Below, one piece after another: positions 42,691 to 50,913 of a DNA stretch of 64,000 nt. The stretch covers positions 992,001 to 1,056,000 of the forward strand of contig NZ_JAHVXI010000001.1 of the NCBI RefSeq assembly GCF_021032705.1, in the 5' to 3' direction. Position numbers and translations under genes: made by a program. How positions within the stretch are numbered: position 1 is the stretch's first letter; every line of letters begins with the position of its first letter. Source of the stretch: Psychroserpens luteolus (GTDB lineage Bacteria > Bacteroidota > Bacteroidia > Flavobacteriales > Flavobacteriaceae). The notes beneath the pieces are model-generated. The model saw nothing but the letters and a program-made list of their open reading frames with translations, made no database searches and was not told where the DNA came from.

Positions 42691-43764
42691 TTATTCTTTA
42701 TAAATTCCAATGACTAATTCGCCTTTGTCATTCATTGTTGCTCTATACATACCAGCAGTATTGAATTCGGCAACCATATTACCATTTTTATCAACGGCAA
42801 CAATACCACCATCACCACCAAGTTCAGGTACTTTATTTTGAATGACTTCTTGGGCAGCTTCCTTAAGTGATAATCCTTTGTATTGCATTAAGGCAGAAAT
42901 ATCATGAGCAACCATAGCACGTATAAAATACTCTCCCCAACCTGTACTTGAAACAGCGCAAGAGTTGTTGTTGGCATATGTGCCAGCTCCAATAATTGGT
43001 GCATCACCAACTCTACCATAACGTTTATTGGTCATACCTCCTGTCGATGTTCCAGCAGCAAGATTACCATTTTTATCTAAGGCTGCACAGCCAACAGTTC
43101 CAAATTTATAGTTTTGAATTTCGGCATCATAAAATGCTGTTTTATCATCATGGTCTAACTCTACCTGTTCTCTTTCCTTTGCTCTTTTTACCGAGTTTAA
43201 ACGTCTTTCAGTATGAAAATAACTAGGCTCAACTATGACTAAACCTTGTTCTTTGGCGTAGGTTTCGGCTCCAGAACCAGCCATCATCACATGAGGCGAT
43301 TTATCCATGATCACTCGCGCTAAATTTATGGGATTTCTAACAGTGGTTGTGCCTGCCGACGCTCCAGCATTTAGTGTTTTTCCATCCATAATTGACGCAT
43401 CCAATTCATTGGTTTCGGCATTGGTAAATACAGATCCCTTTCCAGCGTTAAATAATGGAGAATCTTCCATAACATTAATCGTTTTTTGAACAGCGTCTAA
43501 ACTTGTTCCGCCGTTTTTTAAAATCTCATATCCCACTTTAATGGCTTCCTCTAATTTAGCTTTATAAGCGGCTTCACGTTCAGGAGTCATATTTTTTTTC
43601 AGAATCGTTCCAGCACCACCGTGGATAATAATGGCAAAATCGGCTCTGGGATCACTAGTGTATTCTGGAAAACCTGTTTCGGAGTTTTCATCGGCTTTTT
43701 TAACTTCTTTTGCGCAACTAAAACAGATAATAAAAACAAAAAAACGAAGGATATAATGTCTCAT
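42691..43764 (-). CDS. Isoaspartyl peptidase/L-asparaginase, exported
   Basis: N-terminal nucleophile hydrolase of the plant-type asparaginase family, which removes isoaspartyl residues or deamidates asparagine. The 357-aa precursor has a lipoprotein-like signal (CFSCAKE, C17). The alpha part has IIHGGAGTI. Autoprocessing would occur before T223 in KFGTVGCAA to expose the catalytic threonine of the beta chain, which then has GTSTGGMTNKRYGRVGDAPIIGAGTYA. The motifs are intact, so the enzyme should be active. It is divergent from the ALDH gene and upstream of the macroglobulin operon on the same strand but separated by 190 bases. Confidence 0.93.
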   Translation of the reverse strand: MRHYILRFFVFIICFSCAKEVKKADENSETGFPEYTSDPRADFAIIIHGGAGTILKKNMTPEREAAYKAKLEEAIKVGYEILKNGGTSLDAVQKTINVMEDSPLFNAGKGSVFTNAETNELDASIMDGKTLNAGASAGTTTVRNPINLARVIMDKSPHVMMAGSGAETYAKEQGLVIVEPSYFHTERRLNSVKRAKEREQVELDHDDKTAFYDAEIQNYKFGTVGCAALDKNGNLAAGTSTGGMTNKRYGRVGDAPIIGAGTYANNNSCAVSSTGWGEYFIRAMVAHDISALMQYKGLSLKEAAQEVIQNKVPELGGDGGIVAVDKNGNMVAEFNTAGMYRATMNDKGELVIGIYKE

Positions 43765-43885
43765 GGTGATATCAAATTTATAAGTGCTTTAAAGTTACAT
43801 TATTAAACAAAATGCTTCAAGTAAAAATGACTTTTTATTAGTAACTTCGCGTCAAAATCTAATAAATCATAAAAAACATACAAAT

Positions 43886-45439
43886 ATGGAAGCTATTGCT
43901 ACCGATTTCGGAATAAAAGAAGCCTTAAAGCAGTTAGGTGTTCATGAGGTAAACGAAGGAACATCTACAGGTTCAAATAATTTTTCTAATGGAGAGATTA
44001 TTGAATCGTATTCTCCTGTTGATGGTCAATTAATAGGAAAAGTAAAAACAACTACAAGAGAAGATTATGATAGAGTAATGGATGCTGCTACAAAAGCATT
44101 TAAATCTTGGAGAGATGTACCGGCTCCGCAACGTGGAGAAATTGTTCGTCAATTTGGAAACAAATTAAGAGACCTGAAAGAACCACTTGGTAAATTAGTG
44201 TCATACGAAATGGGAAAATCTTTGCAAGAAGGTTATGGTGAAGTTCAAGAAATGATTGACATCTGTGATTTCGCCGTAGGTTTATCACGACAATTAAACG
44301 GACAAACAATTCCTTCTGAACGGCCAGGACATGTGATGAGAGAACAATGGCATCCAATAGGTGTTGTTGGAATTATCTCAGCATTTAACTTTCCTGTTGC
44401 TGTTTGGGCTTGGAATACAGCTTTAGCTTGGATATGTGGCGATGTATGTGTTTGGAAAGCTTCTGAAAAAGCACCTTTATGTTCTGTTGCTTGTCAAAAT
44501 ATTATTGCAGATATTTTGAAAGAAAATAATTTGCCAGAGGGTATTTCTTGTATCATAAATGGAGATTACAAAGTTGGAGAAATGATGACTACTGATTCTA
44601 GAATTCCTTTAGTTTCAGCAACTGGGTCTACAAGAATGGGAAGAATTGTTGGTGCAACGGTTGCCAAACGTTTTGGGAAATCTTTATTAGAATTAGGTGG
44701 TAACAATGCAATTATTATTACGCCTTCTGCAGATTTAAAAGTGGTGGTTCCTGGTGCAGTATTTGGTGCTGTAGGTACCTGTGGTCAACGTTGTACTTCT
44801 ACAAGGCGATTAATTATTCACGATTCTGTATATGATAAAGTAAGAGATGCAATTGTTGGTGCCTATGATCAATTAACTATAGGGAATCCATTAGATGAAA
44901 AGAACCATATAGGACCGTTAATTGATAAAGATGCCGTAAATACATATTTAGCCGCCATTGAAAAAGCAAAAGCAGAAGGTGGAAATGTATTGGTTGAAGG
45001 TGGTGTATTAGAAGGAGAAGGTTTTGAAAGTGGTTGTTATGTTAAACCAGCTATTATTGAAGCCGAAAATCATTTTGAAATTGTACAGCATGAAACGTTT
45101 GCTCCAATTTTATATCTTATGAAATATTCTGGTGATGTAGAAAATGCTATTGATAAGCAAAATGGTGTCGCTCAAGGATTATCATCTGCAATCATGACAA
45201 ACGAAATGAAAGAAGCTGAGAAGTTTTTATCTTATGCTGGTTCTGATTGTGGAATAGCTAATGTGAATATTGGAACTTCTGGTGCTGAAATTGGAGGTGC
45301 TTTTGGTGGTGAAAAAGAAACTGGAGGTGGACGCGAGTCTGGATCTGATGCATGGAAAATCTACATGAGAAGACAAACCAATACGATAAATTATTCAGAC
45401 GAATTACCTTTAGCACAAGGAATTAAGTTTGATCTTTAA
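43886..45439 (+). CDS. ALDH7-type aldehyde dehydrogenase (alpha-aminoadipic semialdehyde dehydrogenase)
   Basis: NAD(P)-dependent dehydrogenase of 517 aa resembling ALDH7A1/AmaB, which oxidises alpha-aminoadipate semialdehyde (piperideine-6-carboxylate) in lysine breakdown. F167 begins the FNFPVAVWAWNTALAWICGD segment that marks this subfamily. General base E269 is in LELGGNNA and the catalytic cysteine C303 in GQRCTSTRR. The C-terminus has GGAFGGEKETGGGRESGSD. No other lysine catabolic gene is adjacent, so the substrate is a family-based inference. It is monocistronic, with a bidirectional terminator downstream. Confidence 0.9.
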   Translation: MEAIATDFGIKEALKQLGVHEVNEGTSTGSNNFSNGEIIESYSPVDGQLIGKVKTTTREDYDRVMDAATKAFKSWRDVPAPQRGEIVRQFGNKLRDLKEPLGKLVSYEMGKSLQEGYGEVQEMIDICDFAVGLSRQLNGQTIPSERPGHVMREQWHPIGVVGIISAFNFPVAVWAWNTALAWICGDVCVWKASEKAPLCSVACQNIIADILKENNLPEGISCIINGDYKVGEMMTTDSRIPLVSATGSTRMGRIVGATVAKRFGKSLLELGGNNAIIITPSADLKVVVPGAVFGAVGTCGQRCTSTRRLIIHDSVYDKVRDAIVGAYDQLTIGNPLDEKNHIGPLIDKDAVNTYLAAIEKAKAEGGNVLVEGGVLEGEGFESGCYVKPAIIEAENHFEIVQHETFAPILYLMKYSGDVENAIDKQNGVAQGLSSAIMTNEMKEAEKFLSYAGSDCGIANVNIGTSGAEIGGAFGGEKETGGGRESGSDAWKIYMRRQTNTINYSDELPLAQGIKFDL

Positions 45440-45461
45440 TTCAATTAAATTGAATACATAT

Positions 45462-45491
45462 AAAAAGCCGCGTCATTTGATGTGGCTTTTT
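45462..45491 (+). terminator. Bidirectional terminator after the ALDH gene
   Basis: AAAAAGCCGCGTCA pairs, with G-U pairs, with TGATGTGGCTTTTT. It serves the convergent lipoprotein gene too. Confidence 0.75.
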
Positions 45492-45891
45492 AATTTGACG
45501 GAATTATAGTGTATCGTATTTCAGTAAAATCTGAAAATACTTCCATTGAGTTATTAATTGATTCTGCTCTAAACGTAAGTTGATTATCTGCAGCAGACAA
45601 AGAATAAAAGTAACTTCTATTTCCAAATTCATGAGGAATAGTATAGACGTCTCCTGAAGCAGTCCTAGCATAAACTTGAAATGCTGCCGAATTTACATTT
45701 GCCTCTGAAATGTTGGAATCATCTATGATTTGAATTTTAAAAGTATTTGGTGTAGGAGAAAAGTTAATAGTAATCCAATCTGAGGAAATTACATTAGCAT
45801 TTCCATCCATTCCATCATCACCATCTTCAGCAGAGCAGGACACTAAGCACAAGATGAACACAACACTAATAATTCTTGAAATTGTTTTCAT
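45490..45891 (-). CDS. Small lipoprotein with collagen-like tract
   Basis: 133-aa lipoprotein (C19 in LCLVSCSAED), then a short collagen-like tract GDDGMDGNAN at about 23-32 and a beta-rich domain with FKIQIIDDSNI and VFSDFTEIRYTIIP. The Gly-Asp tract followed by a compact beta domain is a common flavobacterial surface lipoprotein design of unknown role. It is convergent with the ALDH gene. Confidence 0.75.
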   Translation of the reverse strand: MKTISRIISVVFILCLVSCSAEDGDDGMDGNANVISSDWITINFSPTPNTFKIQIIDDSNISEANVNSAAFQVYARTASGDVYTIPHEFGNRSYFYSLSAADNQLTFRAESINNSMEVFSDFTEIRYTIIPSN

Positions 45892-46029
45892 AATTTACGA
45901 CTATATTTTACTTCATAATATAATAAAATTTAATCTAATGAGTTGATTTTGTTACTACTCTCTTGCTTTGGAATCATTTGTGAGCGGTATAATTAAACTT
46001 AAAATAATTTTTTAAGTCTTATAAGTTAT

Positions 46030-47403
46030 ATGAAAGTTCAATACATACAACATTTATATCAGAGGCTTGGTTTTGGTATTGTTCCAAATCAATTGGTTCA
46101 ACTCGCTAATAAAGACAGGCATCAAGTTGTTGAGGAACTGTTTTATATGTCATCGTCTATGACAAACTTAAGTATTGATACGACAGATTTAGATCATTAT
46201 ACTTCGGAAACGGTTATTGGAAATAAGAAAAAATTGTTCGAATTTAGAGATAAGAGCAAGGAGAAACTTAAAGCGTACAATTTGGCTTGGATAGAACGAC
46301 TCATTAACACCAGTGAAGCTTTAAGAGAACGAATGACTTTGTTTTGGGCGAATCATTTTGTTTGTCGAGATGAAAATATTTTTCATATGGTGCAATACAA
46401 TAATATACTTAGAGCGAATGCACTAGGCAATTTTGGAGATTTTGTCAAAGCTATTTCAAAAGAACCATCGATGCTCAAATATTTAAACAATAAACAAAAT
46501 AGAAAGCAAAAACCTAACGAAAACTTTGCTCGCGAACTTATGGAGTTATTTATGTTAGGAGAAAGTCATTATTCCGAAGAAGACATAAAGGAGAGCGCTA
46601 GAGCTTTTACAGGCTATAATAATAATTTTGAAGGCGAATTTATATTCCGGAGAATGCATCATGATTATGGTTTTAAAACGTTTTTTGGAAGTACAGGACG
46701 TTACAATGGTGATGACATTATTGATATTATACTTGAACAAAAACAATGTGCTCGTTTTATCTGTAAGAAGATATACAGCTATTTTGTAAATGAAACTATT
46801 GACGATGCCAAAGTTGAAGAACTAACATCTATATTCTATAAAGATTATAATATTGAAAAGCTCATGCGACATATTTTTATGTCGGATTGGTTTTACCAAC
46901 AAGAACATATAGGTGCTAAGATAAAATCGCCAATTGAGTTTTTGGTAGGGATTTGTCGAACAGTACCTGTGACATTCGAAAGTGCTATGGATGTATTGAA
47001 AATTCAAAAGTTATTAGGTCAAATGCTCCTCAATCCACCAAATGTTGCAGGTTGGAAAGGTGGTAAAAATTGGATCGATAGTAATACCATTATGATTAGA
47101 TTGAAGTTGCCATCAATACTTTTAGCTAATGCGCGAATATCAACAAAAGAAAAAGGTGAATTTGAAGACGCTTTTGAAACGTATATTACGAAAAAACGAA
47201 AAAATAAGTTTGTCAATGTGACCGTAGATTGGGAAACATTTGAGAAGCAATTTGCAGATTATAGCATTAACGAATTACAAGAGTTACTCTTATTACCTAA
47301 GCTAAGTGAAGGAACGAAAACCTATTTAAAGACATTGAGCAAATCGTCAAAACAAGAGTATTGTGTTCAGTTAATGTCATTACCCGAATATCAAATGTGT
47401 TAG
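46030..47403 (+). CDS. DUF1800 family protein
   Basis: 457-aa protein of the DUF1800 family, whose function is unknown and which is almost always paired with DUF1501. It begins YIQHLYQRLGFG and contains LRERMTLFWANHFV, PNENFARELMELFMLGESHYSEEDIKESARAFTGY and NPPNVAGWKGGKNWIDSNT, all typical. No signal peptide is seen. The DUF1501 gene starts two bases after the stop, so the two are made together. Confidence 0.93.
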   Translation: MKVQYIQHLYQRLGFGIVPNQLVQLANKDRHQVVEELFYMSSSMTNLSIDTTDLDHYTSETVIGNKKKLFEFRDKSKEKLKAYNLAWIERLINTSEALRERMTLFWANHFVCRDENIFHMVQYNNILRANALGNFGDFVKAISKEPSMLKYLNNKQNRKQKPNENFARELMELFMLGESHYSEEDIKESARAFTGYNNNFEGEFIFRRMHHDYGFKTFFGSTGRYNGDDIIDIILEQKQCARFICKKIYSYFVNETIDDAKVEELTSIFYKDYNIEKLMRHIFMSDWFYQQEHIGAKIKSPIEFLVGICRTVPVTFESAMDVLKIQKLLGQMLLNPPNVAGWKGGKNWIDSNTIMIRLKLPSILLANARISTKEKGEFEDAFETYITKKRKNKFVNVTVDWETFEKQFADYSINELQELLLLPKLSEGTKTYLKTLSKSSKQEYCVQLMSLPEYQMC

Positions 47404-47405
47404 TT

Positions 47406-48596
47406 ATGGACAGAAGACATTTTTTAAAACAATCCACATTAGCGAGTAGTCTCTTTTTTGTACCTAATTTTATAAAGGCCTTTGAAAGTTTACCTTCGCA
47501 TACTTTAGGTTTTAAACGCTTAGTTGTTATTCAACTTTCAGGGGGAAATGATGGTCTTAACACAATTATCCCTTTCAATAATGATAACTATTATCGAAAT
47601 CGACCAACTATTAGCATTTCTAAGAGTGATGTGTTAAGAGCAAGTGATGATTTGGGATTTCATAAGAGTCTACTACCTCTTAAGAAATTATTTGATCAAG
47701 GACATCTAACAATTATCAATAATGTTGGCTACCCAAACCCCAATCGTTCACATTTTAGAGCGACAGACATTTGGCAAACGGCCAGTAGTTCTAATCAATA
47801 CTGGCAAACAGGTTGGATTGGCCGTTATTTGGATGAGTATGGCAATAAACCATTTAATGCTCTTGAGATTGATGATAGTTTATCGCTCGCGTTAAAAGGA
47901 CAAAACACTACTGGTATTGCAGTTAAGAATCCTTATGTGTTGTTTAAAACATCCCAAGATCCCTATTTTAAAAATGTACTAAACCATTATCAAGATGAAC
48001 ATTTGAGTGAGCATAATCTTGGTTACTTATATAAAACAATGATTACTGCAGAATCCTCTGCAAAATATATTTTCGAAAAACATAAAACGGCAGTATCAAA
48101 ACAAGATTATCCAAATAATGAGTTTGCAAGACAATTGAAAACAACGGCAAAACTAATAGCCTCTAATATTGAAACTAAAGTATTCTATTCATCACTTGGT
48201 GGATTTGATACACATGCTGGTCAATTAAATAGTCAGGCTCGATTGTTAAAAACATATGCCGAATCCATGGAAACTTTTGTTAAGGACTTAAAACAACAAG
48301 GTACTTTTAACGATACACTTATTGTCACTTTTTCCGAATTTGGAAGACGAGTAAAACAAAATGCGGCAAACGGGACGGATCATGGTGCTGCAAGTAATGT
48401 GTTTATTATAGGCAATCAACTAAAAACGCCAGGGTTTTATAATAATCTGGCAAGCTTAAGTGATTTAGATGATAATGGAGACTTAAAATACACGATAGAT
48501 TTCAGATCAATTTATGCTACAATCCTAGATAAGTGGCTAGCTGTAGACGATGAAACAATATTAAATGCATCGTTTCAAAAATTAAAGTTCATATAG
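47406..48596 (+). CDS. DUF1501 family protein with twin-arginine-like start
   Basis: 396-aa protein of the DUF1501 family (alkaline-phosphatase/sulfatase-like fold, function unknown). The N-terminus MDRRHFLKQSTLASSLFFVP resembles a Tat signal. Core motifs are LVVIQLSGGNDGLNTIIP, RSHFRATDIWQTA and TFSEFGRRVKQNAANGTDHGAAS with conserved His and Asp. I start it at the ATG at 47406, two bases after the DUF1800 stop. The longer frame from 47361 would lie within the previous gene and precede the signal. It ends just before the repeat region at 48604. Confidence 0.92.
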   Translation: MDRRHFLKQSTLASSLFFVPNFIKAFESLPSHTLGFKRLVVIQLSGGNDGLNTIIPFNNDNYYRNRPTISISKSDVLRASDDLGFHKSLLPLKKLFDQGHLTIINNVGYPNPNRSHFRATDIWQTASSSNQYWQTGWIGRYLDEYGNKPFNALEIDDSLSLALKGQNTTGIAVKNPYVLFKTSQDPYFKNVLNHYQDEHLSEHNLGYLYKTMITAESSAKYIFEKHKTAVSKQDYPNNEFARQLKTTAKLIASNIETKVFYSSLGGFDTHAGQLNSQARLLKTYAESMETFVKDLKQQGTFNDTLIVTFSEFGRRVKQNAANGTDHGAASNVFIIGNQLKTPGFYNNLASLSDLDDNGDLKYTIDFRSIYATILDKWLAVDDETILNASFQKLKFI

Positions 48597-48600
48597 TATT

Positions 48601-48675
48601 AGAAAACAAAAACCCTGTTTCACATTCGACGAATCGGCATTGAAACAAGGTTATATGTAATTGATTAATAGCACT
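48601..48675 (-). ncRNA. Putative small RNA A (minus strand)
   Basis: Minus-strand unit between a weak -7-like box CATTTTTG (48684 to 48677) and a terminator. The predicted RNA starts near 48672, carries the block TGCTATTAATCAATTACA then TATAACCTT (48673 to 48647) that is identical in copy B, then a hairpin and TTTTTGTTTTCT. The hairpin loop differs from copy B. It has no ORF of note. This is inferred from paired repeats and stem changes, with no expression evidence. Confidence 0.4.
48611..48652 (-). terminator. Hairpin terminator of unit A
   Basis: Arms 48611-48622 and 48641-48652 form a 12-bp stem. The only imperfect pair (48615/48648) is G-U on the minus strand but C-A on the plus strand. 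Followed on the minus strand by TTTGTTTTCT. On the plus strand no T-run follows. Confidence 0.6.
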
Positions 48676-48713
48676 ACAAAAATGCTAAAAATTAAGATTG
48701 ATTTCTAAAAAAA

Positions 48714-48746
48714 ACTATAAGTGGTCAAAAAAACTGTATGAATGGT
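48714..48746 (-). promoter_or_regulatory. LytTR-like operator pair of unit A
   Basis: Minus strand half-sites ACCATTCATACAG (from 48746) and ACCACTTATAGT (from 48725) start 21 bp apart and share the core ACCAYTYATA. The LytTR consensus is [TA][AC][CA]GTTN[AG][TG] in direct repeats about 21 bp apart. The first site matches 8 of 9 and the second 7 of 9. Confidence 0.45.
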
Positions 48747-48811
48747 AAATATGATCAATTTTAAAAATCACATCTGTTTTTTTTGATGAAAAATCACTTA
48801 CATAAATTGCA

Positions 48812-48888
48812 GAAAAAAACAAAAACCTTATTTCGTTATTGACAAGTCAACATTGAAATAAGGTTATATGTAATTGATTAATAGCAGT
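48812..48888 (-). ncRNA. Putative small RNA B (minus strand)
   Basis: Second copy of the unit described for small RNA A. It has the same 27-nt block (48886 to 48860), a hairpin with a different loop, then TTTTTGTTTTTTTCTGC. The promoter box is degenerate (GATTTTAG near 48897-48890), so an activator would be needed. Confidence 0.4.
48824..48865 (-). terminator. Hairpin terminator of unit B
   Basis: Arms 48824-48834 and 48855-48865 pair perfectly over 11 bp. Position 48830/48859 is A-T where unit A has G-C (48617/48646), a full compensatory change. Followed on the minus strand by a T-rich run. Confidence 0.65.
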
Positions 48889-48926
48889 GCTAAAATCGTA
48901 AAAAACAAGGGTGGTCGGTGAAAAAA

Positions 48927-48959
48927 ACTATGAGTGGTTAAAAAACCTGTATGAATGGT
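48927..48959 (-). promoter_or_regulatory. LytTR-like operator pair of unit B
   Basis: ACCATTCATACAG (from 48959) and ACCACTCATAGT (from 48938) again start 21 bp apart. This pair is kept almost unchanged between units while the adjoining spacer is not. Confidence 0.45.
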
Positions 48960-49162
48960 GTTTTTTGGAAAATTTATCAGATTAACTGTATTCTGATTGG
49001 TGTAATAATCAAGTATAATCATCAACACCGTAAGAGTTTTCATATAAATAGTTTAGAAATTAGCTATTAATGTCTAATTATAAGATTTTCAGCGAATTAA
49101 ATTGATTTCGTGTTAAAATAATTCTTAAATTAAACCTGCTATTAATCAATACATAACCAATT

Positions 49163-49735
49163 ATGAAAACTTTTTTTAAGTTAATTCTGTTGACTTTTTT
49201 TGTTTCTTTTGCCTCGTGCGAGACAGAAGATGTGATTACAGAAAATAACAGTAATCGAGAACCAATTAATGAAAAGGAATGTGAAACGGCTTTTGCTTAT
49301 GGCAAAGAAGATGAAGCCATATGTTTTTTAGATGATGATGATTTAAATTCGAATAGATGGGGATGGTCAATTGGACCTCTTACACCAGATCATTATGAGT
49401 CGTATCTTATTTATCAAGCTGCAGGTGGATGTAATTTAAATAATGGAGAAGTCATAGGAACTTTGAATGTTGTTTATGAAGATGACTACGTATTAGTCGA
49501 TTTTGTTGCCAATGAAGGCTATGGATTTTTTGAAACACATTTGTATGTAGGTGCCACGAAGTATCCAACAAAAAGAAATGGCCAATATACCGTAGCTCCA
49601 GGGCAATACCCTTACAGTAATGATATTCCTGATGGAGCTTCAGATGATAGTTATAAAATCGATGATGTCGAAGGCGGCATCTATATTATAGCACATGCTG
49701 TTGTTTGTCCTTTTAAAAAAGACGAAAAAAACTAA
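49163..49735 (+). CDS. Secreted lipoprotein (190 aa)
   Basis: Lipoprotein signal with C19 in VSFASCETED, then an acidic/Asn linker and a beta-rich domain with cysteines in KECETAFAYG, AICFLDD, GGCNLNN and AHAVVCPF. The segments WGWSIGPLTPDHYESYLIYQAA, ETHLYVG and YTVAPGQYPY resemble a cysteine-bearing domain that I have seen in Bacteroidota surface proteins, but I cannot name it. It stands alone downstream of the 48.6-kb repeat region and convergent with the AlbA_2 gene. Confidence 0.8.
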   Translation: MKTFFKLILLTFFVSFASCETEDVITENNSNREPINEKECETAFAYGKEDEAICFLDDDDLNSNRWGWSIGPLTPDHYESYLIYQAAGGCNLNNGEVIGTLNVVYEDDYVLVDFVANEGYGFFETHLYVGATKYPTKRNGQYTVAPGQYPYSNDIPDGASDDSYKIDDVEGGIYIIAHAVVCPFKKDEKN

Positions 49736-49746
49736 CGCCAACTTCT

Positions 49747-49791
49747 AAATACAGTTAACTGTAAAGTGACAATTTATGGTTAACTGTATTT
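49747..49791. terminator. Long inverted repeat between convergent genes
   Basis: AAATACAGTTAAC (49747-49759) and GTTAACTGTATTT (49779-49791) form a 13-bp stem with a 19-base loop. The right arm encodes the last residues of the minus-strand gene. The T-tract is weak, so terminator function is probable, not sure. Confidence 0.5.
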
Positions 49792-50913
49792 TACTTTTCT
49801 TAAAATTCTGGTAGCTTCTTGATAAGAATTATAAACCGCTTTACTGTGTTTTTTTAAGTAAGGCTTGGCTTCATTTAATTTGTTAATAGCATCAGGAAAA
49901 TCATTGAGGTAACAGATGAGGTAAGTTGCTGGAAGATTTTTTAGATCGAGTTCTTCGTGTTTATTCAAAACGAAACCTTTCTTTAATTTTTCTAAAATGG
50001 TATTATTTGAATTATTAATATGATGGAGTAATTTTTTTTCAAATTGTGGTGGCTTAAATAACAAATTGGTTTCAATAGTATAATTAGCATTATCTTCAAA
50101 ATGAATAATGGTTTCTTCTAGTTGATAATACTTGTTTTGATTTTGAAGCCCTAAACTCACATATTCTATAATTTTAAATGTATCACTATCATAAGTAATT
50201 GACACTTCATCTAACGTAGAAAAGAACAAACGAACTTGCTCATTAATGAGTTCTATATCTACACGAGAATAAAAAACTTCGTCTTTAACTGCTTTTTTTT
50301 GCCCAGACCAACACAGCACAAAGTATTCTTTAAATACCTTGTATTGCGGATTGTAATCTTTTCGTTTATTCATAAAATCAAAAACACCATCTAAAGTATA
50401 TTCAATGTTGTTTTGCGCATGGGACTCGATGGCACTTACAATTTTAGAGTTGACATCTTTAATCTCAATGTCAAAAACCTTGGGCATACTCATACTGCCA
50501 TCTCTAAAAAATACGGTACCTCCATAATATTTCCAGATGTTTTTACGTAAGGATGTGAGATTGTCAATAGCTCTAATCGTAACTAAGCCAACAACTTTAT
50601 CATCTGGTAAATGCGGAAATGGGATATTTTCATATTGTACTATAGGTGGATTAGATAGATACGCATTTATAAGATTTTGAATTTTACTATCGTCAAAAAA
50701 ATTAACACCAATGATCTTATTGTCTTCGTCTTCAACACCAATAACAATATAAGAGTTGTTTTTTGGGTTGCTATTAGAAAGTGCACAAATGTGTTTTAAA
50801 AATTTAGCTTTTCCTTCTTTGTGTGTAATATCGACTTTTCGTTTTTTATCATAAAAACTATTCTCATCGTTATGAGCTAATAGATTTTTAATAAGTAGTC
50901 GTTTATTAATCAT
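49780..50913 (-). CDS. AlbA_2 (Schlafen-type) DNA-binding domain protein
   Basis: 377-aa cytoplasmic protein with an N-terminal AlbA_2/divergent AAA_4 domain (about 20-150): FLKHICALSNSN, YIVIGVEDEDNKIIGVNFF and GGTVFFRDGSMSMP are the usual motifs. The rest has no domain that I recognise, with helical HYLNDFPDAINKL and lysine-rich segments. Such domains occur in regulators and in defence-linked proteins. Its start overlaps the previous stop as ATGA and it ends the operon that starts with the aldo/keto reductase. Confidence 0.82.
   Translation of the reverse strand: MINKRLLIKNLLAHNDENSFYDKKRKVDITHKEGKAKFLKHICALSNSNPKNNSYIVIGVEDEDNKIIGVNFFDDSKIQNLINAYLSNPPIVQYENIPFPHLPDDKVVGLVTIRAIDNLTSLRKNIWKYYGGTVFFRDGSMSMPKVFDIEIKDVNSKIVSAIESHAQNNIEYTLDGVFDFMNKRKDYNPQYKVFKEYFVLCWSGQKKAVKDEVFYSRVDIELINEQVRLFFSTLDEVSITYDSDTFKIIEYVSLGLQNQNKYYQLEETIIHFEDNANYTIETNLLFKPPQFEKKLLHHINNSNNTILEKLKKGFVLNKHEELDLKNLPATYLICYLNDFPDAINKLNEAKPYLKKHSKAVYNSYQEATRILRKVKYS

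Larger units (their letters stand above)
48604..48746 (-). repeat. 143-bp repeat unit A
   Basis: Aligns without a single gap to unit B at a constant offset of 213 bases. Three blocks are conserved (terminator flank and stem, a 27-nt identical stretch at 48647-48673, and the operator pair). The stem-loop apex and the stretch 48674-48706 are diverged. Confidence 0.85.
48817..48959 (-). repeat. 143-bp repeat unit B
   Basis: Partner of unit A. The 70-base spacer between units (48747-48816) shows no similarity that I can detect to either unit. Bases 48960-49162, up to the lipoprotein gene, hold only weak inverted repeats (ATCAGA/TCTGAT at about 48976-48997) and no gene. Confidence 0.85.

Noticed and set aside
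47361-47405. Longer N-terminus for the DUF1501 protein
   Set aside because: It lies within the DUF1800 gene and would precede the Tat-like signal. The ATG at 47406 fits the family.
48604-48959. Tandem repeats considered as a CRISPR array or mobile element
   Set aside because: Only two diverged units of 143 bp with a 70-base spacer, no cas genes, no transposase and no terminal inverted repeats. The conservation pattern fits RNA/operator units instead.
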